Positions 22,051 through 33,894 of a stretch of DNA of 64,000 nucleotides are shown here, piece after piece. Where the stretch lies: positions 930,001 through 994,000 of the forward strand of contig JAPDRO010000004.1 in the NCBI GenBank assembly GCA_030247885.1, given 5' to 3'. Source of the DNA: Taxawa tesnikishii (nom. ined.) (lineage: Eukaryota; Ascomycota; Dothideomycetes; Dothideales). A model generated the notes under the pieces. It made no database searches. It saw nothing but the letters and a program-made list of their open reading frames with translations, and was not told the DNA's origin. The first letter of the stretch is position 1. Every line of letters starts with the position of its first letter. The position numbers and the translations under genes are program-made.

Positions 22051-24317
22051 TCACTCTCCTTCGCCGTCTCCAACCTCGCCCTCGGCCTTCGCCAGTCTCT
22101 CCATCGTCTGCTTGTCGAACACCGTCTCCTTCGGGATGCCCTTCTGCCCAAAGTCCACCACCGGGCCAATCAGCTCCCTCCATTCTTTCCTCCTCTCCAT
22201 CAACATCCTGACACCCTCTCCGACCACGTTCCTCGCCAGGCCCTGGGCAACGCCCGGCCGCGCTTTGCCCTGCGCCCCCTTCTTGGGTTTGCTCATCGTC
22301 CTGTTCCGCTTGAGATAGGCCGTGTTGATCTGCGTATCCAAGTCGTCGGCGATGGTGTTGTATTCCTGCATCGCCATGCGTTCTTCCGTAAGTTCCAGCA
22401 CACGCGCCTTACGTGCCCCGTTCTCGAGAGATACCCGACGGAGCTCCGACTGTAGGTATCGTAGACGGGCCGCGACTTCGTCGTCGTACGCGCCATCATA
22501 GTCGGGAGATTCGTCGGGTGTGAGTATGCCCATATACCGCAGTTCTTGCAATGCGCGCGCTTCCAGAGAACTATACTCGCGTGGCGCGTTGAAGGAGGAA
22601 CTGTAGGAAGGTGTGCTGCACAGCTCCTGGAACGCCGGCTTGTTCGCCGTGTCATCACCGGATGAATTGGTAGGACCGGACTCCTCGGCATCGCCAGCGG
22701 TGGTCTCGCCGTTGGTCATGGAGATATCGCCGTTCGCGTCAGTGGAGCTGTTGTTGGCATTCGAAGCGTTGACAGACGTGTCGTGCTGGAAGAGCTCAAG
22801 CAGCCGCGCGAGTACAGGGCCAGTCGAGACCTCTTCTGTCAGTGCTGTTTGATCGTCCATGCTCTCTATGCTGCCCCTCGGTTCGTTGACGGGCGGGCGA
22901 GAACTGTTGCTGCTGTCGTGTGTGCTTGTGCCGTCTTCTTTGGCCCATACTTCCTTGTACGGCAGAGAGCCACGCGGTGGCAAGACGTACAGCTCAAAGC
23001 GATCACCCTGGAGAGATCAGCAAGTGGCGCTATCATCAAGGCACAAAAGCATGATTCAACACACCCTTTCTTTCAGGAATGCCACGTCTTCCTCAGTCAG
23101 TGGCCGTGTGTAGGGCTCAATGTAAGCCTGAAAGGTCGAAAAGTTGATCTGGTTGGCAGGCTTTGCATTGCTGAAATCCATGTCTGGTGGTGTACCACAA
23201 GTGAGGTCGTGAAGATCGCTGTGTGGATAGGTGGCCACACAGAGAATCTCCTTTTTCTCCTCGTCCGTCATGTCCGGTGTGAGCGGGCGGATGTCGTATA
23301 TGGTAGGGTCATCAAACTTGGAAGGATCTTCGCCAAACGTCTGGTATTGCGGTATAGCAGGCGCGGGGGTGGTTGATGGCCCACTTCTGAACCGGCCGGT
23401 GATGTGCCCTCCTCCCTCGCTGCAGCGCTTTCTGCAACCTGAGCGGACGCCGAGGAGGGTGGGGGCGTGCCTGTGGAAGTGCATCAGTAAGACATCTTCC
23501 GAGGCAAAGCATGCGCCGTGTTGAGCTCCTCGTTCGAATGCGAGGATGGAATCTGTTCCGCCCAAGTTGTCGTCTTCCTGTGCTATCGTCGCCCCATGAA
23601 ATACGGCACATGTACGCACACGTGTTCAAGTGGTGAATAGAAAAGATGACCGAGACAGATTCACTTCTTCATGATCTTGAGAAGCGGCTGGATTCTTTGC
23701 GTCTTGCTCAACCCTACGCGATGCCCGACCTTGAAAGGAGTGGACGCAGCTGGATTCGGCACACTTGACCCACCTTTGTGTACATCAACCCCGTCCTGCC
23801 GTGCCATGCCGCGTGCACCTACTGTTGGCGGTCTTGTCTCGTCCTCGGTCTCCTCCCTCTCCCTCTTCTTGCCAATAACCTTCTTCAGCTCCCTCTTTCT
23901 GCGTTCCTCGTCGATGCGCTCCTCTTCTTCCCGAGCGCGCTGGGCCTCGTGTCGCTCCTTACGCTTCACTGCCAGCTCGCGGACGCCCCGGTTGCAGATG
24001 TCTCCTCTCTTTTCAAGGTTGGTCAGGACTTGCTCGAGGATACCGTCATGTAGCGCATTGAGTTTGATGGCCGACGGTGGTGTCGAAGTGTTGGCGCTAT
24101 GTTGCTCAATGAGGGCCTCGATTGAAACATTCGGCGGTACGAGCAAGGTGGCCAGCGAAGTGTGAAGGTAATCGGTTTCGCCTGCTGGTGGAGATACGGC
24201 GGAGGTGGTGGTAGAAGCTGTATCCAGTGTACCGGAGACCGGAGTCGTGTTGCGCGATCGAGACGGCCTGTCGCGCGCGCCTGGCTTCGGGTTGTTTTTC
24301 TTGGCTGCGGGAGCCAT
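22051..24317 (-). CDS. ngg1: SAGA subunit Ngg1/Ada3
   Basis: Ada3 holds the Gcn5-Ada2 histone acetyltransferase module of SAGA/ADA. The N-terminal exon from 24317 encodes a basic/Ser-rich start, [15 protein letters not shown] and a charged coiled-coil ([20 protein letters not shown]), ending near [14 protein letters not shown] middle exon ending at 23065 encodes [20 protein letters not shown] and [20 protein letters not shown]. The last exon, 23007-22051, runs from [13 protein letters not shown] to the C-terminal Ada3 region ([20 protein letters not shown]). The 57-nt intron 23008-23064 is clear. The join between the first and middle exons (about 23470-23780) is unresolved: either one intron near 290 nt or two short ones. 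A likely missing base sits in the G-run 23365-23369. Confidence 0.8.
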
Positions 24318-25347
24318 GGTGAAAGGCAGCGATTGGGAGAGGGTGTTGGAAGGCAGGCACAGACGTCTGGTGCTGTCGCTCGAGAAGGGACTAGCAATGC
24401 AGGAGGCGAGAATCTTCTGGGCAGTGGTGTGCGTTTGTGCTGTGCAGTGAAGGCTTGGGAGATGCTGAGTGATGCGATGATGAATGGCGAAAGTATGTTA
24501 CGCGCGCAAGCAAATGTGTGTGGGAAGAGTGTGTACGGGTACACAATTACGCATGTCGTCGATACACAACGAGGCGAGGGTTCGAGGGTTTGAGGGTCCG
24601 AGTTCCCCGAGCCGAGCGGTCGGACACCGCCAAGCATTCACGTGCAAGCAAAGCAGAGTGAGACGAAACCGGCGTGGAAGGCGTATGATAAATGCCAGTC
24701 TCCTTCCGAATGCTGCAAGGGAGACGCATGCCGCCTTTTGCTACAGCAGCGGTGTGTTTTGGAAGGTGGCATCCGAAGCTGGTATCGGGCACATGCGCAT
24801 ACACACATACACGCATACAAGGACATGTCCGAGCAGAGGAAAGAAGGCACAAGAGACAAGAGACGAGAGACAAGAGGCAAGAGGCAAGAGGCAAGAGGCA
24901 AGAGGCAAGAGGCAAGAGGCAAGAGGCAAGAGGCAAGAGGCAAGAGGCAAGAGGCAAGAGGCAAGAGGCAAGAGGCACTGTCCCGTCGACTGCAGGAGCA
25001 GGCCATGGCCAAGCCTTGACACTGCGCTGGCGCTGGGGGCTCGCGGGCTTATCGGAGGCGGGAACATCCAGCCCATCACCAAACTCGAACCAAGCTCCGG
25101 CCGACATTCGTCACCAAATCCCCTCCCTTGGACTCGATCTTCTCCCCGTATCCACGTTTCCGTTTTTGCGTCCGGTTCCTCAAACGCATCATCCTCCGTT
25201 TCGCCTCTTCTGCCGTTCCGTCGTGACATCTGTGTCGTGTCTGTCTTTGTTTCGCCATGTTTGCCTAGCCATATACCAGTCATATTCTTGCCACACCCTG
25301 CACCCCTCCGCCCGTACACCCACAGCCGACGCCGCAACACCACAACC
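24318..25347. promoter_or_regulatory. divergent region between ngg1 and RING gene, with minisatellite
   Basis: A 1.03-kb region between the two start codons. ORFs crossing it are low-complexity products of the heptamer array at 24870-24976 and are not genes. The last 250 bp before the + strand ATG are C/T-rich, as in many fungal promoters. Confidence 0.45.
24870..24976. repeat. (AAGAGGC)n heptamer minisatellite
   Basis: About fifteen nearly perfect tandem copies of a 7-bp unit (AAGAGGC on the + strand), preceded by degenerate GAGACAA units from about 24849. It is strongly purine-biased on the + strand. It lies between the divergent ngg1 and RING-ligase genes. Confidence 0.93.
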
Positions 25348-26927
25348 ATGAGTATGTGACGGACACGGGCTGCCAAACACACACACACGACGCCAGCTGC
25401 TGACCGTTGACTCAAGGCGCCATCGACTTCCAAGTCATCACCCTCGTCTTCCCAGACCCAACCCTGTATCCCGGCGCTCAGGGAAACTTCCAGCGCGTCA
25501 ATGTTTGTACAGTCTGACCGGATCAGAAAGAGCCGATCGCTTACCAACCCACTCTGCAGTCTTCCGTTTCCTTTTCCGAATTCATCAGCGGCACCATCCG
25601 TACCCTCTCCACAAACACCGCTACCCAGGGAGTTGATGTGTCCGGTCTGCTATACACGCCGGATCTGGCGGCAGATGACCCTTGCGTCAATGCCTCCGCG
25701 CCATATGTTCCCGCAAACGTCACAAGGCAGTCAGACCTTCCAGACACGGACTATGATCTGATAGCCATCGCACCGTGGGTCTCCCCGAATGCACACAGAG
25801 CTATTTCACCAGCGCCCGATCGGACCCTATCCGCGCCTTTCTCTTTTCCTACCAAACCAAGGCAGCTCGTTACCACCCACGGCCAACGACGCGGTATGGA
25901 GCTTGGGTGACGGAGGGCAATGGAAGAGCGAGAACAGATTCCCGGTCTATGCCGTCCCTACCAACGAGGCAACACTTCTCATGTATCAGAGCTCATTATA
26001 CTCCGGCAACATGACCGACGTTCCTTACGGTCATGCACTCACAGAAACCTACGATTCGAGAGACTACGTGCGCCTGTTCATGAATATTGACACAGGCGCC
26101 GGTGGGCCGAATCTACCCAGCCTATGGGTTTTCCTGCTCATCATACTGGCCATCCTGCTTGCCATTGTCGGCATTACATCGCTCAGCATGCACCTGGTCC
26201 AACGGCGGCGACGGGAACATTTGCGCCGACGTGTCGCCAACGGCGAGGTTGATCTGGAAGCGCTCGGAATCAAGCGGCTCACGGTACCGCAAGAGCTGTT
26301 GGACAAGATGCCACAATATGCGTACGGGTCCGCAATCGCGAAATCCGAGGCCAGTCAACTCGAACAACCGACCTGTCCGATCTGCATCGACGATTTCGTG
26401 GACGATACGGTGGTCCGCAAACTCCCGTGCCGCCACATCTTTCATCCCGAGTGCGTCGACACGTATTTGCGGGACAACAGCTCCCTGTGTCCCTTGTGCA
26501 AAAATCCGTCCTACCCAAAGGCTACTGTCCAGCCAACGTGACCAACGCCATGGTGCGTCGAGAGCGAATGGTACGTCGTCTGCGCCCTCGCAGCCACGCC
26601 GAAGCCTCTTCGCCCTCTTCGCTCCCTCGTTCGGACGGCACGGCGTTTCTGTCGCGCGTCTGGAGCTTTGTGCGCGTGCGCGACAGAAATGAACCCTCAC
26701 GAGCGTCGCAGGCGGGCTCGGCGGATGTGGAGATGCAGACGACGAGCCAGCCGACGATGTCTGTGTCGGACACACCACCGCCGGCTGAAGGCCATGGACG
26801 CAGGGAGTGGGCGCGCAGGAGAGCAGTCGCCATGTTGGGACCGCACCGCGCGCCTGCTGAGGAAGAGGAGCAGAGGAGGCCGAGGTGGAGAAAGTGGGTT
26901 GGGGGCGTGTTCCCTGGACTCGCGTAG
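25348..26927 (+). CDS. PA-TM-RING type membrane E3 ubiquitin ligase
   Basis: A single-pass RING-H2 ligase resembling the GRAIL/RNF13 architecture. A PA-like lumenal region is followed by a transmembrane helix (LWVFLLIILAILLAIVGI), basic RRRREHLRRR, and C3H2C3 RING CPICIDDF...LPCRHIFHPECVD...CPLCK. A Pro/Arg-rich tail ends in WVGGVFPGLA. Exons are 25348-25351 (4 nt), 25417-25502 and 25560-26927. Three single missing bases break exon 3: the C-run near 25783, near 25858 and the A-run 26500-26504. Corrected length is 486 aa. The predicted N-terminus lacks a clear signal peptide, so the real first exon may lie further upstream. It probably acts on endosomal, vacuolar or Golgi membranes. Confidence 0.85.
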
Positions 26928-28932
26928 ACCACTCTCCTTCCTCGCATAGCTGAATGGGGAGGCCTCTACTTGATACGAGGTGGAGTGTATGAACAAGTGA
27001 CAGGCGCTGGCGGGTTGTGGTTTGTGTCTGTTTGTTGGGTTTTGTTGCATGTTGGTCATGATACTGATACCCCTTTCGAGTTGTCTGCATAAGGGCGTTG
27101 GGAGGCTGCCACAGCGTGCAATATGAGCGATTTAGTGTTTCAGATTGCGAATGTGTATGAAGCGAAGTGTCTCGATTTCGGCAATTGATGGATGGATCCG
27201 CTCAACAGTGGTTTCAAGTGAACAGGTCAACTGTAGAGAGGACTAACATACCGCTTCGTCGCCGTCCGCCTCGAACGTCTTCCCCTTGGACGTTCCTGCA
27301 AGGCACCACCGGAGCCGACTGGAACCGCCTCCAAACGGCGCTGCTGCAGAATACGTTAACACGGGGGTGTCAAGGCGCCAAAGACGGAGATATATCCAGT
27401 CTCCTGACCATCTCCATCACCACAGGCATGTTCATCATGTTCCAGCCATACAAAGCTATGGAGTCAACGGATTAATCGTGAAGGGACTTGCCGCCTATAC
27501 ACCCACTCTCACTCACTCTTCTGGACGAGAGTCATGACACTGGAGCCGTCTCCAACGGCTGCGCTGCATGAACAACAACGATGCAGCCTCCTCACAATTC
27601 CCCATATCCACATCGGTGCGTTAGCTAGGCGCGCTTGGAGGATCAACCGGCCTAACCTGCAGAGATGCATGCAGTAATCTGGGCAAGTGTTTTGATGTTC
27701 AAAGACCTCTGCTCCACAGTGGATGATCGAACCACCGTGTCGGCCAAAGGGGTCACGAGGGCTGCAAACATGCAATATTGCCCGTGAGTCAACGTTCGTG
27801 AGGGTAACCCAACAAGCTCGGCGGAAACCCAGAGCCCGCCAACACCCAACGAACTCTGGATCTGCACTCGGTACTAACCTGATGCCCGACTCTCAAGGCG
27901 CCATCCGCGGATGCGTGTGGATACGTGAGAGTGGACCCTTTGTATGGGGGAGATCTCTCCCGAGCCGCTGTGAGGTCCGTCCTTCCTACCTTACCGGACC
28001 CTCGTGATGTTGCAAGCTCGTGTCCGCGGCGGTAGAACGTTGGACAATCGGGTTTAGTGCCAAAGTCAAACGTCAAGTAATCTAGCGGTCTGTCACGGTG
28101 CTTGCGCGCCTGCTTCATGCACGGTGGAATGTCAATGTCAAAAAGCTCCAACGCCGGTGTTTGGTGACTGCTCCAGTTGCGGCCCCCTGCATCTGGCCCT
28201 CCAACATCCCTCCATCGCTCCATCTTACAGTGACAATTCCTTGAACATTTGCACCGGTCAGATGGAGAAAGTTGTGAACTGCACAGAAAGGACCGTGTGC
28301 ATTTTGCGGATAGAATTGCAAACTTCATGGTGAACGTGCTGCAGAGAGAACGACAAAAACGCCCGGTTGACTTTCATCCCATTAATCCCTTGAATCGCCC
28401 TGACAGTCCCATAAACGAGAGAGAAAGAAAGAGCTGCAAACAAAGAAGAAGCTCCTCCGTTTTCTATACCAGAACAGAACGCCAGTCGTGTAGAACTTAT
28501 GACACACAGGCAAGGTGCTCCGCACGTCATATATCTCGAGCCCCATCATGAAACGCCCGCTTCGCCAAACCGGGTTAGTGGAAATCGACAAGAGTGTACT
28601 TTTGTGAGGAAGAAAAAGGACTAAAGCAAGCATTAAAAGAGCATTCGGTCTATGCGGGGTATCTCGGAGTAGGCGGAACGTGGTAATGTAGCGCAGCAAT
28701 TTTGGCCAACGGGGCTCAGCAAGGTATCCAGCATCCGCTTGCTCTCAGCTCTCGCAAAGCAAGAACGATGCTGTTTGTGGAGCTTCTTGCTGGAATGGAA
28801 CATTGGACGTCGAATGAACGTGATTACCCCAGAACGCCTCCCCATGACCGATGGCGAAAAACGATGTTTGAAGCGCAGTCTTTCAGTCAGACTGCAGCAG
28901 CAATGGCGGTTCAGGTCTGATTTCTGATCCGC
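26928..28932. other. convergent intergenic region, 2 kb, nothing recognised
   Basis: A stretch between the 3' ends of the RING gene (+) and sfp1 (-). ORFs are short and have no family resemblance. No tRNA-like A/B boxes or tandem repeats were seen. Confidence 0.45.
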
Positions 28933-31150
28933 CTAGAATCCAAGTCCGTCACCCATACCCATCAGTCCCGCCCCGGCGACGTTGACGTTCATGCCCTGCA
29001 GAGTGTTGGGCGCTCCGGGTACGTTGCTGGGATTGAGTTTGAGATCCGGATTGCAGGGAGGAGAGTGTTGCCTGTGGTACTTGAGACCGTTAAGGTTCTT
29101 ATACCGCTTGCCGCAAACCTCACAACGGTAAGGCTTCTCCTTCTCCATGCCCACTGTTCCGGGGTATGGTATCGAAGTCGCGGGATCAACAATGGAGAAG
29201 GTACCGTCTGGGTTCTCCTTGAGCTGCTGGTTCTGGTGACCGTGCTGGAAAGGCATAAGCGTGCTGTTCATCAGTGTACTTGAATGTGTCAACTCACCTG
29301 CTTGTGGTATTTCAGTCCGTTCTGGTTCTTGTACGCCTTCTCACAACCAATGACTGGGCACTTGAACGGCTTGACCTCTTCGCCGAAGCCGAAGCCGTTC
29401 GGTGTGATACCTTGGATCATCTGCTGCTCGCGTAACCGCTTGGCTAGTTCACTGTTTTGGGCGAACTGACCATTGGGGAAGCCCTTGAGGCCGCCCATGC
29501 CTTTGCTGAGCAGTGCCTTGGCAGGTTGATCGATCGTCATGTCGTTGTTGCCCATACTGTTGTAGTTCGAGTTGTCTGTTTGCTGGTTGAAGTTCAGGCC
29601 AGTAGAGTACAGGTTGTTGTAATCCAGTTCGAGGTCTGGCGTATGAGGGTTTGACGAATCCGGAGTCTTCATATTTTGTGACGACTGACCAAAAGTGGGC
29701 GTGTTGACCGAAGACACGGTAGGGTTGTTTTGCAAGCCGAAGTTCTGGCTGGCCTGTGGTGTCGTGGGTGTGGAAAATCCTTGCTGGCCTTGGAAAGCAT
29801 TTGCCATCCCCATGTTCAGCTGAGGCGCACGCGCCTGTTGGCGGCCGAACTGCGGTTGAGGCTGGAACTGGTTCTGCTGTGGCTGTTGTACCGCCGGGGC
29901 AGGCGCAGCGTCGTCCATCTCCATATCGTCCAACTCGTCCATGTTGTGAGAGGAACTGAGTGGATCCACACCGAAGCCTTGCGAAAGTGCAGAGGATTGG
30001 TTGTTAAATGACTGCATTGGAGTTCGTCTGGATCCGAACTGGTCGTTCTGTTCTTGTTGCTGTGCCTGTTGTTGCACCATAGCCGCCGTGTTGGCGGCAT
30101 TTGAACGACCGTTCGCATACAGTTGCTGGTCTTTGGGTGTCCGGCCCATCGTCTGTGTCGGTACTTGCGCGTGCGCCTCCTCGTAATGTTGCAGAAGCTC
30201 GTGGAGCGAGTCAAGTGTGATGCCGCAGCAAATGTAGTCTTTCATGAAGTTGGCCTCCATCTTGGGAAGGTAGGAAGAGGAGTGGAATGAGGGCGATTGG
30301 AAGTTATAGGGAGATGTGCCGGTCATGAGGATGCTGGGACACTGTCAGCGCAGTTCGCGGGACCGGTGCAACGTGAGCTGGCAAGAGCAAGCCCAGACTC
30401 GTAGAAGACTACTAAAGCAGATGCTACTCACTCGTCGCGGATGAAGCTGCCGACGGAGAGTCCACCCCAACTCATGCCGTTCAGCAGACTGCCGGCGAGA
30501 TTGTTACTCTCTCGTCGGTCCCTCTCCTTCATGGAAATAGGCCTAGAGCGGAAGGAGGAGCCGTAGCCGTTGCTATAGGACTCGGGCATGAGACTGCCGG
30601 GCCGGAACTCGCTCCCTCTGCGTTCTTGTTGCATGTTTCCGGATGCTGACCGCTGCTGACGCTCAGCTTGAAGTTGGGAGGTAAGATTCGAGGTCTGGTT
30701 GTTGTCTGGGGGTGAGCGCGAACCAAATCGCGGCGTGGCAATGTCTATGGGGGATGCGGCAGCCATTGCAGCGGTGCCAGGTGGTGGTGGTGACGCTGGG
30801 AACAGCGGGTGCGACGAGTGATCGTCTTCGTCCTCTGGCAAGAACACCAGGTCGTCAAAGTCGACGTCGCCTGTCGCGTGCTCCTTGTTTTGTGCGCTGT
30901 AGTTGTACCAAGAAGAATACGGGTCGGTGGTGTCTTTGGAGCGAAAGGCTGAGAATCCGACTGTGACTGGAGTGCTTACAGGAGTGCTGTCTACAGTGGA
31001 TTCGCGGCCTCTGTCGCTATTGACAGGCGAATAATGCAGAGGAGGAGGAGTTATGGTCGTGTCCGCTGACGAATCCAGGGTTGCGGTAGTGGGGCGAGGG
31101 GAGTTGTATATGGGTATGGAGTCTATGGGACTAGGCAAAGCGTTTCGCAC
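28933..31150 (-). CDS. sfp1: Sfp1-like C2H2 zinc-finger transcription factor
   Basis: A homologue of Sfp1, the TOR-responsive activator of ribosome biogenesis genes. Exons are 31150-30432, 30333-29298 and 29244-28933 (introns 98 and 53 nt), giving 688 aa with an intact frame. The N-terminus is Ser/Thr/Pro-rich with the conserved LNGMSWGGLSVGSFIRDD motif just before the first intron. A degenerate finger follows (DYICCGITLDSLHELLQHYE), then a Gln-rich linker. Two C-terminal C2H2 fingers are CPVIGCEKAYKNQNGLKYH, completed over intron 2, and CEVCGKRYKNLNGLKYHRQH. The conserved GTVGMEKEKPYR precedes the last finger. The product is nuclear. Confidence 0.9.
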
Positions 31151-33894
31151 TTTCCCTTAGGTAAAGCGTTGGCGCTCAGACTGCGAGTGTTCGGAGCCGC
31201 ACCGGTTTTGAGGCGTGCCGGAATGGCTAGTACCGCGGCGCGCTACAACTATGAGTAGACGAAGCGGATTGTCAGACAGATGCGTTCGCTAACGAGCAAA
31301 GCGAGGTCTGCTGGAGGAGGACAGTGTGTGATATTCTGGGGGGCGCAGGTGCAATAGTACAGGGGACCGGACTGATGGCAGCGGTGCGGTGAGAGGATGC
31401 AATGCGTTATATGCGCGACGACTTCACTGGGCGTGCTCGAGACTGACGTACACTTGCGCACTTGGCCGAGGGCAAGCAGAGCTCGCAGGCGAGAGCAGGC
31501 TGGAAGTTGTCCTATTGGTGGCACGCAACGTTGTAGCAATTGCCGCCATCTGCGAGCCCCAATGCAGTCGATGGAACCACGGCGACTACGCTGCTGCTAT
31601 GCGGTGCTAGGGAGAGCATCCCTGTCGGGTGAATGGTACATGCAGTTAGTCGTGCCTAAGCTTTCCCTTGACTGGCACTCTACCAAACGCCTCTCCTACA
31701 GCCTTGTAGGAGAAGAAACCTGGCCCTCCGCCCAGCTCCTCCTCGCCAACGACTGTTTAGACTCGCATTGCCCGACGTAGACCCGTGCCGTCGTCCCATA
31801 TGCCACACATCTTAGTTCACCATCTCAAAGGAAGCATACCCGCGCCACCCGAGCAGCGCAGCGCAGCGCAGCGAAGCTTCCGCAGTGACACCATCCAATC
31901 ATCGGCACGCATCCTCTCGTTCCACTTTTTCCAGAAGCAGTGGACGGATCGACGCCTTGGGACGCATGTCTCATCCAACGGCCGCACCTCATACTAGTCT
32001 CCACTACTACGCTAGTTAGTTTCGACCACAGTTGTTGTCGTTCTGACCTCGCTGCGAGCCGACCCCTAACGTCGAGTTAGACCAGCAACCAATCTGACCC
32101 TGGACCGGGAAATGACAGAATGTTGTTTTCTTTTGGAGGAACCAAAGCTACTGTGGTCGCTCTCCAGCTGCCGGGTGTATGGAAGGTCGCATGTAATACT
32201 GACCGCGATGCGCACGCGAGAGACCAGGAAGCTCAGCTTGGCGTTGTCGGGGACGATATTTACCCGTTAAATGTTTCGCTCTTCAGTCCGAGCTGTCTCG
32301 TATCAGGCTCACACGCATTGAGTCTTTCAAGCCGGAATACTCCTCCGCCCTGCTGCGATGAAGTTCTCTGGGCAGCACACGGATAACTGCCTTTAGTGGC
32401 CACAGACTTGGCTGGTACATTTCCGGAGAAAGGACGATCCGTAACTTGCATGTCCTGGCGGTGAAACCGTTGTAGCCGGTGCTGCCGTATCCGACGTGCA
32501 TCTTGCTGTCAGCCGCTAAACTTGGCAGACATGCCGATGCCGTCGCCGATTCATGGCCGACGTCTCTGCGACGTCTCGCCGTCGCCTTATACGTAAACGA
32601 ACAGTTGGAGGGCTCAACTATGGGCGGCAATAAGGAAGCCCTGAAGTCTTCTCCTCTTGCATCGTAGCGAAAGTCTCACACCTGCGACTCTATTTCAACT
32701 AACGTTCTGCGCGTCTTCGGCGAGCGTACATCATCTCCCATCGCGATCGTGTTGTTTTCGGTAACGAGATGACAGGAGTCCTACTCGCATACAGATTCCA
32801 AGTAACTGGAACGAGCTCCAGCAATCCTAGCTGCAGATCAATCAGTCATTGATGCAAAGTGACATTTGGCATGGCAAAAGCAAAAGCATGTGGGGTAGAG
32901 GCGTCAAGGTATCGACATGCAAGGCATCGATCCCAACAATTTATTCTGTAGACTAACCACATACGAGACGATATGGGCAAGCAGTCGCGGACAACCCGAG
33001 AACGAGCATGGCAATCTAGGAAATTCGGTTTCCCGATTCATGTGATATAGTCCCCATCCTCTTGGCTATGTGACCTGCGACTGCATTTACCTTTCGAGGC
33101 CGTCAAGCACCGTAACCGTACCCGACCCGATCACCCAGTTCGCAACATGGCAAGCAACTCCGTCAAATCCCTACCCGCTTCCGCAGGTTTCCACGCACTA
33201 AAGCAACCCCTACCCACTACCGCTTGGCTGATCTAGGCCGTCTACTTATATCAGTGTTTTGGAGGCGCAAGATTGTGTTCCTTTGCGTCTGTGATGTAGG
33301 TTCGCTGTTGGCCTGCGCTAGCAATAAAGAATGTGGCAATGAGCACCTCTACGCAGGATCTCTATCCTTGGTCCGGCAAAACTCCATGACGATGAACCCT
33401 ATCAACACACGAGTAATGACGATCAACGTCAACATTCACAACAGGCACCTATTGACAACACCTGAACACATCAAGCCCATGTACATGGACAAGGTAGACT
33501 TCGGAAAGGCTGGAACTCTGTAAAGCATCTCTGACGAATCACGACATCGACGTTTCTGTACTTCGTATTGACGGAAATACCCCTGCAACCCCGCGGGGCC
33601 TGCTGATGGGTAATTCTGTGTACACTCAATCGCACCACCTGCCCCGGCATGAGTATCTTGCATGTCCGAAAGAATGCGGTTAATTCAGGAGCTAGTTCCG
33701 GGAGCTCGTGCGGAGGAACACGCGAGCGACGACCATGATCCCCGATGCCGCGCTCATCCTTCAGCCTCAATCTCGTAACTGTTACTCTTGTGCTTCGGCT
33801 GGAATTGGAAGTCCTTGTGAGCAGGACCCAGGAACATCTCACTGTCGTAGCCATCAGCTTGAGCTCAAAACTGTATACACATGCGTTGAACGAC
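31151..33894. other. 2.7-kb intergenic region upstream of sfp1
   Basis: The longest gene-free stretch in the window, between the sfp1 start and the dus3 stop. ORFs are short and not recognisable. A small GCGCA repeat lies near 31851-31875. It could hold a long nutrient-responsive sfp1 promoter and 5' leader. Confidence 0.45.

Noticed and set aside
24484-25359. Long ORFs across the heptamer minisatellite on both strands
   Set aside because: They arise because the 7-bp unit is open in several frames; the encoded text is a simple KRQEARG or LASCLLP repeat.
26122-27090. 322-codon minus-strand ORF antisense to the RING gene
   Set aside because: No recognisable motif, and the plus strand encodes a clear RING-H2 domain over the same bases.
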